A stretch of 64,000 bases of DNA from Apostichopus japonicus (GCF_037975245.1 NC_092567.1:24852876-24916875), one strand, 5' to 3'. Shown: positions 40,546 through 54,482, counted from the first letter of the stretch. Notes: generated from the letters alone by a model not told the origin. Translations and numbers: made by a program.

Positions 40546-42325
40546 AAGCAAGAGGTTAGGTTCTAAGAACCAGACGTTGTATTTACTAACGTACTGGAGG
40601 GATGGTGGAGGGTCCTCCTCGACTTGTCTGCCGCTCAGATCACAGAGAACAAGTGACGGATGGGTTCTAAGTGGATGGTGACATCACACACCCGTAGCGC
40701 GAGAAGAGTTCAACAGAAAGAACCGTTCAATTACATCTGGTTTTACCATCGCTTGAAATGGGAAAAAAGAAAGAAAAAAATAAATATCCGATTTGACCTT
40801 TGTTTCAATCCAGGAAATCTAACTACCCTAATGACCTACTCTTGACGAGATGCAACAGTTTCCTAACCGTCAAGCTTGGATACAAGCCCTGTAACAGGTC
40901 AAGTGTATAGCTTTGGAAAATATTGGCCTTTTAGGGGTGAAAACAAAAAGTCGTCCTTGCGATTTCTCCGTCAACTTGGCTCTCCTTCCTCGGTTGCTCT
41001 TTTTATATCTTCTTATCTCCCTCTCAATCGGCAATCTTTCTCCAACTGAGGAAGAGAATTCTTGAAATAAATACTTCTACGCCTGGTCTGATTAATACAA
41101 ATGTCTACCTCGTTGTACAGACTGTTTCAAAGCTCGAGTCATTCAAGGGAAAGAATTTCAATATAATCCTAAACCACCAGCTGGGATTGTTTTCCCCTTT
41201 TATCTTCTTATTCCTTCTTCTTGTTCTTCCTCTTTCCACTTTTTGCGGTATAACCTTTGCTTTATTTCAAAAGTTTCTTCTTTAAGTAGTCCAACCAAAC
41301 CTTACTCATATAGAATAAATATATGACTGCATTCCAATCCACGATAAATCCAGCCACACGTTTATTCGGCGACCCATAAACTATATGTCTCATATAAAAA
41401 TATAAATATCTATATATTGTCCATATATATGTTAGTCACCGTGGTCAAACTTAATCCTCACGGCAAATAAAATATTCCAAGATGTCACAAAAGTGTCCCA
41501 GCAAAACAGGATTTTGTCCACACTTCCTCCTGTCGCTACACAGAATAGAACTAACAACCTAATCCTTCTTCTTTATCGTTGCGCGTATACCCCAAACCGT
41601 CAGAGTGCAAACATGAGGTAAATGAGCATTAGAAAGGGAAAAATTGAACCCTTTCATCTGTTCATTGCTAGGGTGATGTCACAATCGTAGCAATAGTTTA
41701 GTCTTGTTTTGATAGTTCCTCGTTGGATAACGCCATGAATGGCAAACGCCGTGCTGTGCCTCAACAATGTACGGGAAAAAAATCCTTCAAAAGGCTAACG
41801 AAGTTCAATTTGTCGACTTTTGGCGGAAATTGATTCAGAAATTGCAGGCCCGAAGTCGTTGTACTGAAACGCACTTATACGCACATGTCTACTTCTGGTT
41901 TTTTGTTACGGTTAAAGCAGGCTAAAGGGAGCATTCGTGAGTCGAAAGACATTCACTGCAGTACATTAACAGTATAAATATTTGTCTAAACTTCACACGC
42001 GTTTGCTAACCGAAGGATTAATATATGAGTGTGTTAAATAATGTTATCAAAAGTTTCGAATCGACGTTATAGGAATCAGAGAATGTGGCGAGATGGAGTT
42101 AAGTCTGTAAAGGGGGGGGGGGGGGGGAAGGGGTGACAAAACGACAATACAAATTAAAGTGACTTATTACAGCTCTGTAGCTTTAAGGAAATGATGCGCG
42201 TCATAGTGAAAGGAAGTCATGAGTGCTAACATCTTGCAAGTGATAAGTTGAAAACTGAACTTGATATATGCCAAATGTCATAAAAATACGAAGAAAGAGG
42301 AAGTTATTATTATACAGACAAACGA

Positions 42326-42326
<1 letters not shown>

Positions 42327-42390
<64 letters not shown>

Positions 42391-42400
42391 TTATATATAT

Positions 42401-42432
<32 letters not shown>

Positions 42433-42433
42433 T
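42327..42433. repeat. (AT)n microsatellite, about 105 bp
   Basis: Almost uninterrupted TA dinucleotides with a GTATAT and a TTTATA interruption, in the region between the mosaic gene and the tentative gene to its right. Confidence 0.95.
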
Positions 42434-43409
42434 ATTACATGCAAATTAACATTAGTCTTTCATTTCATTCCAAAGCTCTTGTTTGCGCAACATATATCTC
42501 AATAAGTTTTACATTTTTGGACACTGGACCCTCTACTTGACAAGGGTTCTACACGTGACATTGAGGGTCCGGTCGAGCCTTTAGGACTATCATGGCCCAC
42601 TAGGCCCCCATTTTGAAATCTTCACCTTTTCTTTTGTTTTAGGTCAGTTCCTCGGATGCAACACAAACTCAGTAAATGGAAAAACAAAAGACCTTTATGA
42701 CGTCACGCTTAGGCGTAACATGTTGTACAATGCATTATAACTTTGCGAAAACAAATGATGAACAATATCATCCCAAGTGTAATGTGTGTATTTTTATGTG
42801 ATGTGAAAATAACATATTTTAATTAATAAACAATGGAGTAACAGTAACCACCTAACAACATTTAAGCATGCACTGAGGCGCTGAAGTCATCATCAATTTT
42901 ACCTAAAAGGAGCATTCCTAAGGTTTTGCAACTTTTAACGATGAATATCTTGAAAACCGAAGAAGTTATTTTGAGCATTAGTATAGCACTTTTTTTCCCT
43001 CTCTCTGGCCTTTTAGAACCAAGTTTCAGCCTAAAGTCACCCTCGGTTAAGGGAGACAGGAATTGATTTTGTGACAGTACTTATACAACTTCTAAGAATC
43101 AAAAAAGATTTTAAACCACAACTTTTTTTTTTTGGTAAACTGTGAAACACAAACACCGAGTCACTTAAGAAGAACAAATTTATCTTTGTGACGTTTCCAC
43201 AGAAACCGTGTTTTTGGGGAGTTTGTTTGCGTTTTTTCCCTCCTTTTCTCTTGTTCCATTTTATCAATGGTAACGGTTGTACTACGGCAAATGGTATATT
43301 GAATGACCGATCTGATAGTGAGTTAAGGCTACAAACAAGATTTCATAATATCAAATACAATCACTTTGATCCCACCTGAAAAGAGGAAAAATCGTTTCTC
43401 CCGACACCT

Positions 43410-43528
43410 TTAGGGGTTACTTATTCGCAGGTCGGAAATCTTGGCTTTCAGCTCATCAATAGTATACAGCGTGGCTTCTTTATAAACTTTTCTGGAACGC
43501 CAGTTGTGTCCTTTGGGCAAAATTACCG
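43410..43528 (-). CDS. Predicted terminal exon of the tentative small gene
   Basis: The acceptor GTCCTCCCATTGAG lies at 43529-43530. The 38 codons read VILPKGHNWRSRKVYKEAT, then LYTIDELKAKISDLRISNP, and stop at TAA 43412-43410. The C-terminus looks like a short amphipathic helix. The phase fits the exon at 48282. No AATAAA is obvious just downstream. Confidence 0.5.
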
Positions 43529-46500
43529 CTCAATGGGAGGACGGCAGATTCCCATTGGAAAATAAACACGACTTATACTCTCTGTTTAATTCTGACTGTG
43601 TAGTTTAGTTATCTATTGGTTAGTGTCATGAAGTGTATAGAATACTGCATGTATAGAAGTATAAAGGCTATACACGTAGGTCGTATGTATATTGGAATGT
43701 AGAAAGTTAATCTTAAACTGCCAATTTCCCTGAACTTCTAATAAAAATTCATCAGACAATTTCTGTCTGTATGTCCCACACATATATCATAAAGAACAAC
43801 ACATGGTCAGCTATGGTATATTATTATGGTATTATTTGTGTTACTATGAGTTTGTTTTTCTTTTAACTTTCGGAGCTTTAATGTTAAACATTTGCTACAT
43901 AACACAAACATATGTGGAAGGGAGTAGACTATAGTTTATAAAACCATGTAGAAATCTTTAGCATGAGGTTCTATGGTATTTTTATGGATTTCACGGAAAG
44001 ACCTAAATGTCTTCTAGGTCACAAGACTCATTTTAGTATGCTCAGTGTATTTCAAAATTATTTATTAGTATAAAGACACCTAACTCTCATGAGTTACATT
44101 TACAAACGAATGAAGGAATGAATGGATAGATGGATGAATGAATGAATGGATGAATGAATGAATGAATGGATGGATGGATGAATGAATGTTGAATGGATGA
44201 ATGAACGAATCGATGAATGAATATATGGATGAATGAATGGATGAATGAATAGATGGATGAATGGACGAATGTATTAGTGAATGGATGGACGGATGAATGA
44301 ATGAATGGATGGATGAGTGAACGAACGAATGAATGAATGAACGAACGTTGAATGGATGAATGAATGAATGAATAGATGGATGAATTAATTAATTAATTAA
44401 TTGATGAATGAATGAATGAATGATTTAATGAATGAATGAATGAATGAATGGATGAATGAATGAATGAATGAATGAATGAATGAATGGATGGATGGATAGA
44501 TAGATGGATAGAATGATGGATGGATGGATTGATGAATGCAGGCTTCGTTTAATTGTTTTATCAAGAGAGATTCCACCACTTTCATTTTTACCAAAACGAG
44601 GCGGGGATTTGATTACCATTAAACTATTGTTACTTAATTTGTTTGTTATTTATTTAATTATTTATTTCCTTTTTACTGTTTATACTTTTTATTGTGTATT
44701 TAATTTTGAAATTCGTGAAATAAAATTGACGTCGTTGGTCAAATGATCCAAAAAGACTTTTAATTACCCAAAGTGAGATAATAGCATTCACGAACACAGT
44801 ACAATCAGCATTATGTACTCGCAATAACTGGCAGTCATTTGTATAGTTCTATTGTCTATTCTCGTTGACATATACGGTACGTATAATAATGCAACTGCAT
44901 AATAGACCAAAATTAACGGAAGCTATATCAGACGGAATACTTCCGACTGCGTGAGAACTAAAAACAGGATCCTGAGTATAAATTAATAAAGGCTTCACTG
45001 AAAAATTATGGCTTGGTCATTTAGCAGTGATAACAGAACGAAGTGCCGTACGTCTGTACATCTACAATAACAAAAAACATCGCGGTGTGCTAGCATTGGC
45101 ACTGTTATTATATCGTGATATCCATCTCATGTGTCATGTTCAGTATTAGAGAAAACATGGGGTATAGAGTAATGTTATATCGACGACTGAGGGGGAAGGT
45201 ACTTGAACATGAGGGTAGGGGTGTGGGGGGGGGGCTAAGCAGAGGCGCAACCACGTTCACTTTATACCCCGCCCCAGATGTAAAATCAAGGAGACCAGCC
45301 AGCCCCCACACTCCCACCAGCACACAGGTTATAAGAACAACAACAAAATCCTCGTGCTAAGCCAAACCACTCCATAACTAGAAGTTAAGCCAGGTTTCCA
45401 TGACAACCTGTTATACAGTTGAATACGGGCCTATTAAGCAATGCACTTTTGTAATAAGGAATGGATGTTCGGTCGGGTGGGAGAGGGGGGGGGCGGGAGG
45501 CGTTTTTTTTCCCCCAGGACGAACGTGGGTTTCAGGTTTTTCAGGAATTAACAAATTCGTTTGAAATCAGAGTTAGGGTTTAGAAAGTGGATTAATGATA
45601 TAGTTTCTATGAAATTGCAGGATTGTCGTTCATAATCTGGGGTCAAAACTAGGAAAAAAAGATTCAGAACATGTTTTTTGAAAAAGCGTCACATGTTTGG
45701 AATCCAGGGATTTGATTGGCCGATGCCCACGTTCGTCCTGGGAAAAAAATACGCGGGCGGGAGAGGGTGAGAACAAGTCACATTGAATTGTCGGTATACG
45801 GACGGTATGCAGATACAAATGCTAAGATCGATTTCCCTACCAAGTCCAAGTTTCAACAAACACCGCACCGTATTAATTCACCTTATTTTCTACAGTGTTG
45901 TAATAAAGATCAATTTCCACCCTAAAACAAAACACACCCTTTACTACGTCCAATGCTATATAAGGCAGTTTTTTTTTAGCACACCATAAAAATCATGGTT
46001 TGAGAATAATCCTCCTCTTAATTTCTCTCCCTGACCTTTTTACCCCTATCCAGTAATAGGTCGGTACACTAGCAGAAAGCGAAGGATTTGAATGTTCAGG
46101 AAGTTGATATTCTAAATCCAAAAAAGAAGCGAAAAGGAAAATACTCAACGAAAACTCTATCAAAAGTGCAAAGCAATTGATAAGTTTCCGGAAGGACTAT
46201 TTATTACTGGACGGTTAAATAAACCAATCGGAGTGACTATAGAATACCTAAAAAGTTTGCTGTTTTTTGTTGTTGTAATCCTCGACAACATATTTTGTAA
46301 ATTACCCATGATCTTTCAGTTCCCCAAATCCCAGTCTGGACCAACTACAGTTCAATGTTCCTATAAAGTATGTAACTATGTTTATTAAGGCTATATTCCT
46401 TTACCGATTGTTCAATAATTTGGAATAAATTGATCAATTTTTGATAAAACGATTCAAGATCAATGTTTGACTGTAAATAGTCGAAAAATATTTTTCAAAA

Positions 46501-49195
46501 AGGAGAGAATTACGTTTAAAATGGTCACAGCTTGCATGAAACGTCATCTCCCACAAAACCCTCAGTATAACCAAAATATCATAAACAGATACAGGTTAAA
46601 TATAAATCGAGCCAAGGGTATGGGTAAGGACAGGGAGGGAAAGAGAGGGAAAGGCTAGGGTAAGGAAGGGTGAGATGGGCCCCTGAAAATACAACCATGT
46701 GACTAAGAAAAACAAAGTTAACGTTACATTGAGGAGCACCTATAGTTATGTGTGAATATTGAATAAGGACGCAAAATAAAAACCCGACACAAGATGCACC
46801 TTCATGCTTCGGAGTACATCAGAGTATGTCTAGATTCTCTTAATTGTTCTGTTCAACTAGAGAATTGTTCCCAGGCATGGCGAACGAGGGGTCACGGAGA
46901 TACAACCCGGCCGGTCCCAAGATCAATTAGGGGCCCGGAGAAATATGGGCTAAGAAGTATTATCTAAAGATTTTCATAATTTATTGAAGTAAAAATTAAG
47001 ATTTAATATAAGGGGGGCTCAATTGCCAACACTGGGTGCTCCCCCTCCCCCTCCCGTCACCTCCCCACGTGGATAAACTAGTCACCACCAATAAACAGCA
47101 GATTCACTTTAGAATAAGGGCACGAGTTATATTCGACATAACATCCGTAGATGTATAGAAACCTAAAACAAGTCTCATCACAGAACACGTTTACCTATTG
47201 CTTACAGTACTTAATACCCATTAGCAAACATGAACGCGACATTGTCATACTGTATAGGGTAATTACAGTAATCCCCTCCCCGCCCCCCCCCCCCCCGTCA
47301 CCCTCCTCCACCCATCGTTCTTTCCGATCGTTATATCGTTAGGGATATTTTCCCCTCGAATGCACCCAAAGGAATCTATTGAATGTGTGATGTACCATTT
47401 TAACAAGCTATAGATGAACAACATCCTCCGCCTTAATGTACCCTTCATGGTCCTCAAAGGCGCCTCTTTTAGCACGGTAGATTGACAGAAAACGGATACA
47501 AATAAAAGAGAAGAACTTAGATTGGTGTTAAAATCAATAGTTCTTTGAAGTGCACACTCAGCAATGTTGGAGAACCCTCGTAAACTGAAAATCAATTTAC
47601 ACCGAAAAGACAACAATCACTTGTTTCAAAATAGAACTTCCTAATAACCGTGTGGAATGCGTAGATGACTTTTGCTAGCTGATTTTAAACCCAAAGACAA
47701 ATTGATGTAGAAAACAATCAATGCTAGGCTACACCTTTTGTATGGGATCTCACACTAAAACGTTATAGAAGACCGGGTTTTTGAATGGTAGAGGCTTAGA
47801 ATTTAATTAAGTGACCTATCGACTTCAAGAGATAACTGTTAAACGTAAGACAGGATTTTCTATCACAAGTCAATGTCCCGCTTGATCAAGAGAAGAACAA
47901 AACTGCTTATTAAATCTCTCATTTAGAGCATTTATAAGGTATAGTTACACTTCATTAGAGGCAGGGAAGATCTAAAACACGATAAAAGTAAAGGGAGTAC
48001 GATGAACGCTCGATCGTCCTCATCCTACGATCCCATCGCCACAATTTACTTCCGAGTCCTGTGTCATCCTATATCCCATCCCCAACATTCCCGTGCTCCT
48101 GTGCAGACTTCCTTATTCGGTTTGATATAACCATTGCGATTGATTGCGGCATGAAAGGGGATACCCGGACTACCAATCACGTAACGCGATAGTACACCCC
48201 ATCCCAACCCCCCCCCCCCCATCACCTTCCCAACTGACATTATGATAAGCCACCCCTAAACCATAAAAGGTGAAATCTTACCGTTGGCTACGAGAGTGGA
48301 ATGAAAGTTTGGCGTGATCCACCTGATCATGCTGTCCCCACATGACACATCTTTCCCCTCCCTGCCTCCCCACCCCGTAATGTCAGCCTCTTCTGTGTCA
48401 TGGTACATTGGGAACCGTTGGTCCGTTTGTTCTAAATGCTCCATATGTTTCCTGTACGTATATCAGAATTGTCAAATGGGAGACCGCAGTAAAAACAAAA
48501 TGAGGGGGAAAAGAAAAAAAGTCTGCACCCTAATAAAAATTCCAAACTCATTCAGACATCATTCTATAATTTTATTTATTTTATATATATACTCTTTTAA
48601 ACTGACTAAAAATATTGCACTAATATATATATATATATTCTTGTATGCCCATACATAAAGCAGAAAAATCCCTTCTACAGTAGTTCATTGTCAATTTTTC
48701 GTCTTTCTATCTTTATGTGTGCAAGTTTTATGAATCATAATGAGTTCCTTCTCCCTGTCCAGACCAATGAAATACCCTCATTGTGTCTCGTGACCTTTCA
48801 GGTCATTTCCGAGTTAAGGTCAATAGGTCACCTCAAAAGTAATTTTAAAAAGTTGATTTGGTGTTACGACATGGGAATATTTGTCTTTTGTTCAGCCGTG
48901 GCATGCCCCGAGGCATATCAAAGGCTCATTTATAAATAAAACCTGAGATTTAAGGCAAAAAAAGAGAAAACAAAAAAAGCAAGGAAGAAGAAAGTCAGAA
49001 ATGTGATATTTCAAAAAAAAAAGTTATTTAGTGACAAAACATTGCCACTCTTAAGTGGCAAACACAAGGTCACTGTCCTGTAAAGGTAAATGGCTATTTT
49101 AGGTAAAAGGTTATTCCAAAAAAGGACAGATAAATATACCTTGAAGATATTGCTAGAAGGCCAGCAAACTTTCCAGAAAAAAAGAAGACAAACAT
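43410..49195 (-). CDS. Tentative small gene of unknown function (3 exons, about 114 aa)
   Basis: Two exons, 48451-48282 and 43528-43410, have good splice sites, compatible phases (G plus CG gives Ala) and a non-repetitive, charged, codon-like composition ending in a stop. A candidate first exon at 49195-49140 joins in frame (AG plus G gives Arg), has an in-frame stop upstream of its ATG, and would complete a 114-residue protein. I recognise no family. The protein is polar with three Trp and one Cys and has no predicted membrane segment apart from a mildly hydrophobic N-terminus. The real gene could instead have other upstream exons. Confidence 0.4.
44108..44538. repeat. (GAAT/GGAT)n tetranucleotide array, about 430 bp
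   Basis: Tandem GAATGAATGGATGGATGAAT variants with a few larger duplications such as GTTGAATGGATGAATGAA. It lies in an intron of the tentative small gene. Confidence 0.95.
45486..45770. mobile_element. Possible fold-back/MITE element with CCCAGGACGAACGTGGG arms
   Basis: CCCAGGACGAACGTGGG at 45513-45529 and its exact complement at 45726-45742 form 17-bp inverted repeats. Similarity extends outward through a T-run into G-rich/C-rich sequence. No transposase and no clear target-site duplication. Confidence 0.5.
48282..48451 (-). CDS. Predicted exon of the tentative small gene
   Basis: The acceptor ATATACGTACAG precedes GAAACATATG and the donor GTAAGA starts at 48281. The 56 codons read KHMEHLEQTDQRFPMYHD, then TEEADITGWGGREGKDVSC, then GDSMIRWITPNFHSTLVAN. 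The mix of W, H, D, E and G with no low-complexity run is unlike the surrounding noncoding frames. Phase 2 in, phase 1 out. No family recognised. Confidence 0.55.
49140..49195 (-). CDS. Candidate first exon of the tentative small gene
   Basis: ATG at 49195 opens MFVFFFSGKFAGLLAISS, then AG before a GTATAT donor at 49139. The phase fits the next exon. Poly-T on the sense strand within it also resembles a pyrimidine tract before an acceptor (CTGGAAAG), so this could be an internal exon or a chance match. Confidence 0.25.
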
Positions 49196-50590
49196 GAGGA
49201 TTTAAGACAAGTTAGAGACCAGTAAATGACCTTCAAAAAAATATTCTATTTTAGAACATGTCAGTTATCTGGAAGAACTCATACTTTATTTTAACCTAAT
49301 ATGAACTTCTCAAAAACATAGTCAGAGTACTTTGCGGCCTGCAGTATTGGTCATGTTTGCCAGATTTGTGGTATATTACAGTATGAGTAGGAGTACAAGG
49401 AATTTCTGTCGGTATATGAGTACACAGTTATAAGCATTTTGTCTTAAAATGATTGACAGCCGACTTGCATGGTGTAAGCTACAATGCATTTGTATGGCAC
49501 GCCAACGGGGACATAACTACTGTTGACTTCTCGTGCTCCAAAAGCCTATAACCAGTGCAGCAGAGTTTTCACTCATTTCATACGTTTGTCAAAGCGTCGT
49601 TGAAAGTTCAACAACGTGGTAAATGTGATAATGTTATCAAGTTATAGCAGCTACGAGAACTTCGCTGCACAGTTTTAGCGGATATTATAATCAGATATGT
49701 AAGGCTTAGCTTACGATTACACAACAACTATACCTTACATGCAAAAAGCTACACATCAATATAGTCTGCCATCAGGCACTAGAGAACGCGCAGTTTTGTG
49801 CATCCGGCCTATAGTTGGCCTATTTATACGTAACCGTAATAATGGACTATAATGCGGGCTCGGTTACTGTGTTAGGCGCTATCGAATTTTACAACGCGTT
49901 GACAAACCTATCACATGGATGAACACACTGCACTGGTTGGTTATTTCAAGCGCGCGTAGAGAGGTAGCTGTGAGAGCCTATTTGGAGTTGCCATAGTAAT
50001 TCGCCTTTTCCACACATTTATACGTGCGACTATACTCGGCGTCGTAAAATAAGTAATCGTCCAGGCTAATATTGTAAACTATACAAGTAGTTGTTTGCTG
50101 GGGTCGAATTTCTCCTTACATTAGGTGAAATCATTGAACCTGACACAAACATATATCCCATGACATATGCCACGTTTTGCACTGTAATATACTCCTATAA
50201 AACTGCCAACTCGTCACGCGCACGCACACGCACGAATATAAACACCCCCACCCAAACACACACAGATATTGGAAACAAACTACCGAACTTGACAGCAGGT
50301 TTATTAATTAATAAAAGCTTAATAACATTTCCAGAGATTAAACCAAAGTTAGTACAACAAGCACGATTAAAAATAGCTGAAAGATGATTAAAACGTGTTA
50401 AAAAATCAAATTAAAACAGTTACAAATAAACAAAACCTTTTCCCCGTTTATTCGTCAATTTTAAAGCATGTGAATTTGTGTGTTTTGCTTTTGCCTTCCT
50501 TTTATTGTATTTTCACAGATAATATAAAGGATAAATTGCACCAATTCAGCACAAATATATCACGACAATATCTCGCTTCAATTCTCATAC

Positions 50591-50978
50591 TTCTACTCCT
50601 CTCCTCTGCCCTCCTCTGCCCTCCTCTGCCCTCCTCTGCCCTCCTCTGCCCTCCTCCTATCCTATCTCCTCCTCTTCTCTTATCTCCTCCTCTCCTTTTC
50701 CCTTTCTTCCCTCCTCTAGCCTCCTCTCCCATTCTGTCCCCTACTCTCTCCTTCTTTTACCTCCACTCCCCTCTTCTCACTTCTCTCCTCGTATCCCCTC
50801 TTCTCCCCTCGTCTCCCCTACTCTCCCCTCCTTTTACCTCCTTCCCCTCTTATCCCCTCCCCTCCCCTCCTCTCTCTCCTCTCCACTCCTCTCCTTTCCC
50901 CTACTCTCCCCTCCTCTCCCTTTACCTTCACTCCCCTCCTCTCCTCTCCCATCCTCTCCCCATCCTCTCCCCTCCCTT
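50591..50978. repeat. Pyrimidine-rich minisatellite, CTCCTCTGCC units
   Basis: Starts with five CTGCCCTCCTC-type units at 50605-50657 and degrades into CCCCTCCTCT variants. The 240-codon plus-strand frame over it (50395-51117) is a Ser/Pro/Leu low-complexity artefact. Confidence 0.93.
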
Positions 50979-53900
50979 GAACTCAGATACCCTCCTAAAA
51001 ATATTGTTTCCACTTGGTTTTCACCAAATGAAGGTTAAAACTGTATATCAAATCAATAATTCCAAGCACTTGGTTCTCGCCAAGACAGTTCTTACATCAA
51101 CTATAATGATATTGTAAATACAATTTAAAGAAAAATTTATAAATATAAAATGTTCGACTTTAGTTCACCAATTCACATGAAATTTGACTTATCAAACAGA
51201 TACATTCTACTTGGAAGATTTTTCGCTTTTTTTTTAAAGAATAACCTCGAAATATTGATCTCAAACGGCTGTTAACAGGTTAAGAAACCCTATGGGAACC
51301 GACAGGAACATCCGCTGTTAAAACATAAAATAAAAAAAGCAGTTCTTTCATTTTCTTTCATTTTTACGGTGGAGGTATATGCAGGAAAAAAATTGTCCTA
51401 TTTGCTGTCATATAAATCTGTTTACATTTAAAAAAAAACAATGCCAAAAATTGGACCAAATGACTCATAATTTTAAAAAAATCCAGAGCTCGGCCCACTC
51501 ATTCTGCCCACTTGTCCAGCCTGTTTGAATAGCGAGCGACCTTTTTTTCTTCCGGAATACATGTATGTATATGTCCTACAGGATTCTACAAAGTTGAATA
51601 AAATAAATAATATTTGTGGAAATTCACTGAAATATAAACTAGTTGTAAAATTGACCATACCATATAAAAATAAATAAACTCCGGATATTTTTTATAATGC
51701 AACCTATATTTATGACTAAGCCGTTCATATTTTTTCTTCATTTTCCAATTTTGTTTATTGTCATGTAAAGGAAGTAGGTTTACCTATAACCAGCATTATT
51801 GTTTTCATGCATTTTCTGCTCACATGCGCACATTACATATTTACAAATCTTGAGATTTTAACACCAGGTTTACATTTCACAAATAATCCGTAAATTTTAG
51901 GATAATATTTGCCTTACACGTCAAGTTTTATTACCCGATATGTACCTATCACTGTGATGTCATATAACCCTGAGCCTATCAAAACGATTCAATTTGTCGT
52001 CTGTATTTGGCGAAAAGGGATTAAGCTTTTGAAAGATCTACATCAACAAAAACAACAACGCGGTACCATAATACAGAAATTGGGTTAAAATCACCGTTTT
52101 TCACAAAGAGCGTTCTAATTCTTGAAAATCTCTTGTACCTCCCCTAGCTGTTTGGAAAAGTTTTGCTCAATGATCGTAGTCTCAAAGTTTCGGTAGAGAA
52201 CAAAGAATCTCAGAATTGGCAGGATTCCATGTACAGTCATAGTAGTATCGTTTTACTTGAAAAGAGCAGAAACGAGGGTTGACTTTTATACAATGTTATT
52301 GCAGTATATCTACATCGTGTAAACTGGAGATGAAAAATTGTTGGGAGAATCTGGGAGGGGTGGGGGGTGGGAGGAATGCTTGACAACTTTGCTAGTATAT
52401 TATCAAGGGTCTCTGTTAAGTGAAGTTTCGGACAGAAGAAAGTTGTCATTTGTCTTAGGCATTTTAACACAAACAGGGCATACCCACGTTGTATTGTTTG
52501 GATCACGTGACCACACATTCTATACTTATTGTGAACATATAGCGTAAGACCGAATTGATATTAATAACGTATTAATTGTTTTTGTATTTGTATCTGAAGT
52601 GCGTTTAATGCGCGTCATTCTTCCTTTAAGAAAAAAAGAAGAAGGTTGTTCTTACGTAAATGAGTTTGCTATTCGCGAGTAGTTAGACGGGAGGGGGGGG
52701 GGGGGGTCTGGAGGCAGGTCGGGGCCTGGAGAAAGTTGTTTTTACCTGAGACCTTGATCTTTCCTTAAGTGTATATCCTAATATCCCGTATTTCCCCTGG
52801 GCCCTCTAATTGACACCGTGTCCTGGACTGTATCCCTCTTACTCGCAATCTCGTCGTGCCTACTTGAGGATACATGACTAGCGTGAAGCAGATAAGAAAC
52901 CATCTCGAACTGAAACTTTGGAATCTACCCTTCTCAAACGGTAGGGACAAAGAATGAATGTTCACGGACCCTCCCCCCCCCCCCCCATAAATATAAAGTA
53001 TCATCAATGACCCCAGACCCTCCATGGTTGGAGCCCAAGTCCGAAGTTTGGTCTTGCCCGAGATGGCACTTTCAGGCTTGTTCTGAACACCATAACAGCG
53101 TGTACTAGTGAATAAAATGCTGACGGAATCGTTCCGCTTCTGTAGACCCCAAGTTTTTCGTGGACACCCGTGGACCCCTTTGTCCCGACAGATCGACCAC
53201 TCCGTCTCAATTGTCACGGACATCCTCTCGGTCTCGCGGACTCTCGGTTGGAGAAACATTGCTGATTCACATTACAGTATAGATTTATTCGCTCTCCCCC
53301 CCCCCCACTCTCCCCCAACTCCCCCCCCCTCAACTCCCCCTCTCTTTGTTCTTCTGCTCACGTTTCCTTTTCTTTTAAGATAATTAAAAATAGTTTCTCC
53401 AAGCATATATTTAATATCTTGAATATTTAATAGCTTGAAATTCACAGATATTTTTCTTTCAGAGAATTAGGTCATAGGTCATTTGAATTTGGCCTATTGT
53501 ACAACGATATCCAGACCTTATAACTTCCTTCTATTTCCGGTAGGTCACTTGAATGAAGTTCAAACACACACTGATTAAACAATAGAAATCTAGAGAAGAT
53601 TATCGGTCATCACTATTGCCACCAAATTTGATCAAATACTTGCTACATACTTTACAAAAGTACTTTGAATGGAGGGTTCCCATCTCCGAAATTATTACTG
53701 AAGTCATTGCATTGACTGAGTTGGCTTCAATTGCTAGAAAAAAGAAATCGCTCAGTGACGGAAGGGAGAGAGGGTGCCCGGAGTAGGCTACTTCAAGTAC
53801 CGTTCGTATGGGACAGGGAATCTTGTGGTAAGTGAGTCTACTTGTCATTAGGTATATGAAGAGGTGTGGGAAGGGGTAAGGGAGGGGAAACAGGCCCGGA

Positions 53901-54100
53901 GTCAACTAGGGAGTCAGGGCAAGTATGTAGTCTCATTTCCTCAATTAACATATACCTACGGAAAATTAGGTGATGGACATTATTCCTCCCGGGACCCAAT
54001 CAGGCTTTTGACGACACTGTGATTTTAGGAACGAAACACATCGGCCATCTACTAAGATCAAGAAATTAAATTTTATTGGAGTATTGTCAAACAGTTTTCC

Positions 54101-54482
54101 TACTTTTCCTCTCATGTCGAGCCCGCCCCTCCCATTCCTGCCTCTGCCCTCCTGTATCACTTCCCATCCCAGTCCTGTCATATGATTCTCTCCCATATCC
54201 CTCTTCTCCCTATTCCCTTTCTTGCCAGTCCCCGCCCGAGTCCATCCCTTCTTTCTTCAGCCCCTCTCCCCCTTTCCGCTGCCTAAATTCCTTTCCACCC
54301 CTCCTCCGGGTACTTCTCGTCTAGCCCGACGCTTCCCCCTCCCTTCCCGTTGCATTCCTGTACTTACTCCTTCTTTCTAAGTGATAACGACTAATCCAAT
54401 TCACTCCCTCATCCTCTGCTGCTCTTCCTTTCCTCCCCTCCCGCTCCCCTCCCCTCCCCCTCACCCCTCCCTCTTCCTGCCC
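54101..54482. repeat. Pyrimidine-rich low-complexity tract
   Basis: C/T-rich sequence (CCCCTCCC, TTCCTTTCC) with few purines and no clear unit. Confidence 0.7.

Larger units (their letters stand above)
40406..43409. other. Intergenic region upstream of the mosaic gene
   Basis: About 3 kb that should hold the mosaic gene's promoter. It contains an (AT)n array, a G17 tract near 42113 and otherwise AT-rich sequence. A transcription start cannot be placed. Confidence 0.5.

Noticed and set aside
44108-44538. Regularly spaced repeats that could suggest a CRISPR-like array
   Set aside because: A simple tetranucleotide microsatellite in an animal genome, with no spacers.
50395-51117. A 240-codon Ser/Pro/Leu-rich frame, the longest on the plus strand after the antisense of exon 4
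   Set aside because: Most of it is the pyrimidine minisatellite; no domain and no splice support.
52765-53259. A 164-codon minus-strand ORF with CPRKTW
   Set aside because: The motif recalls LINE C-termini, but the rest does not fit, and it runs through a G13 tract.
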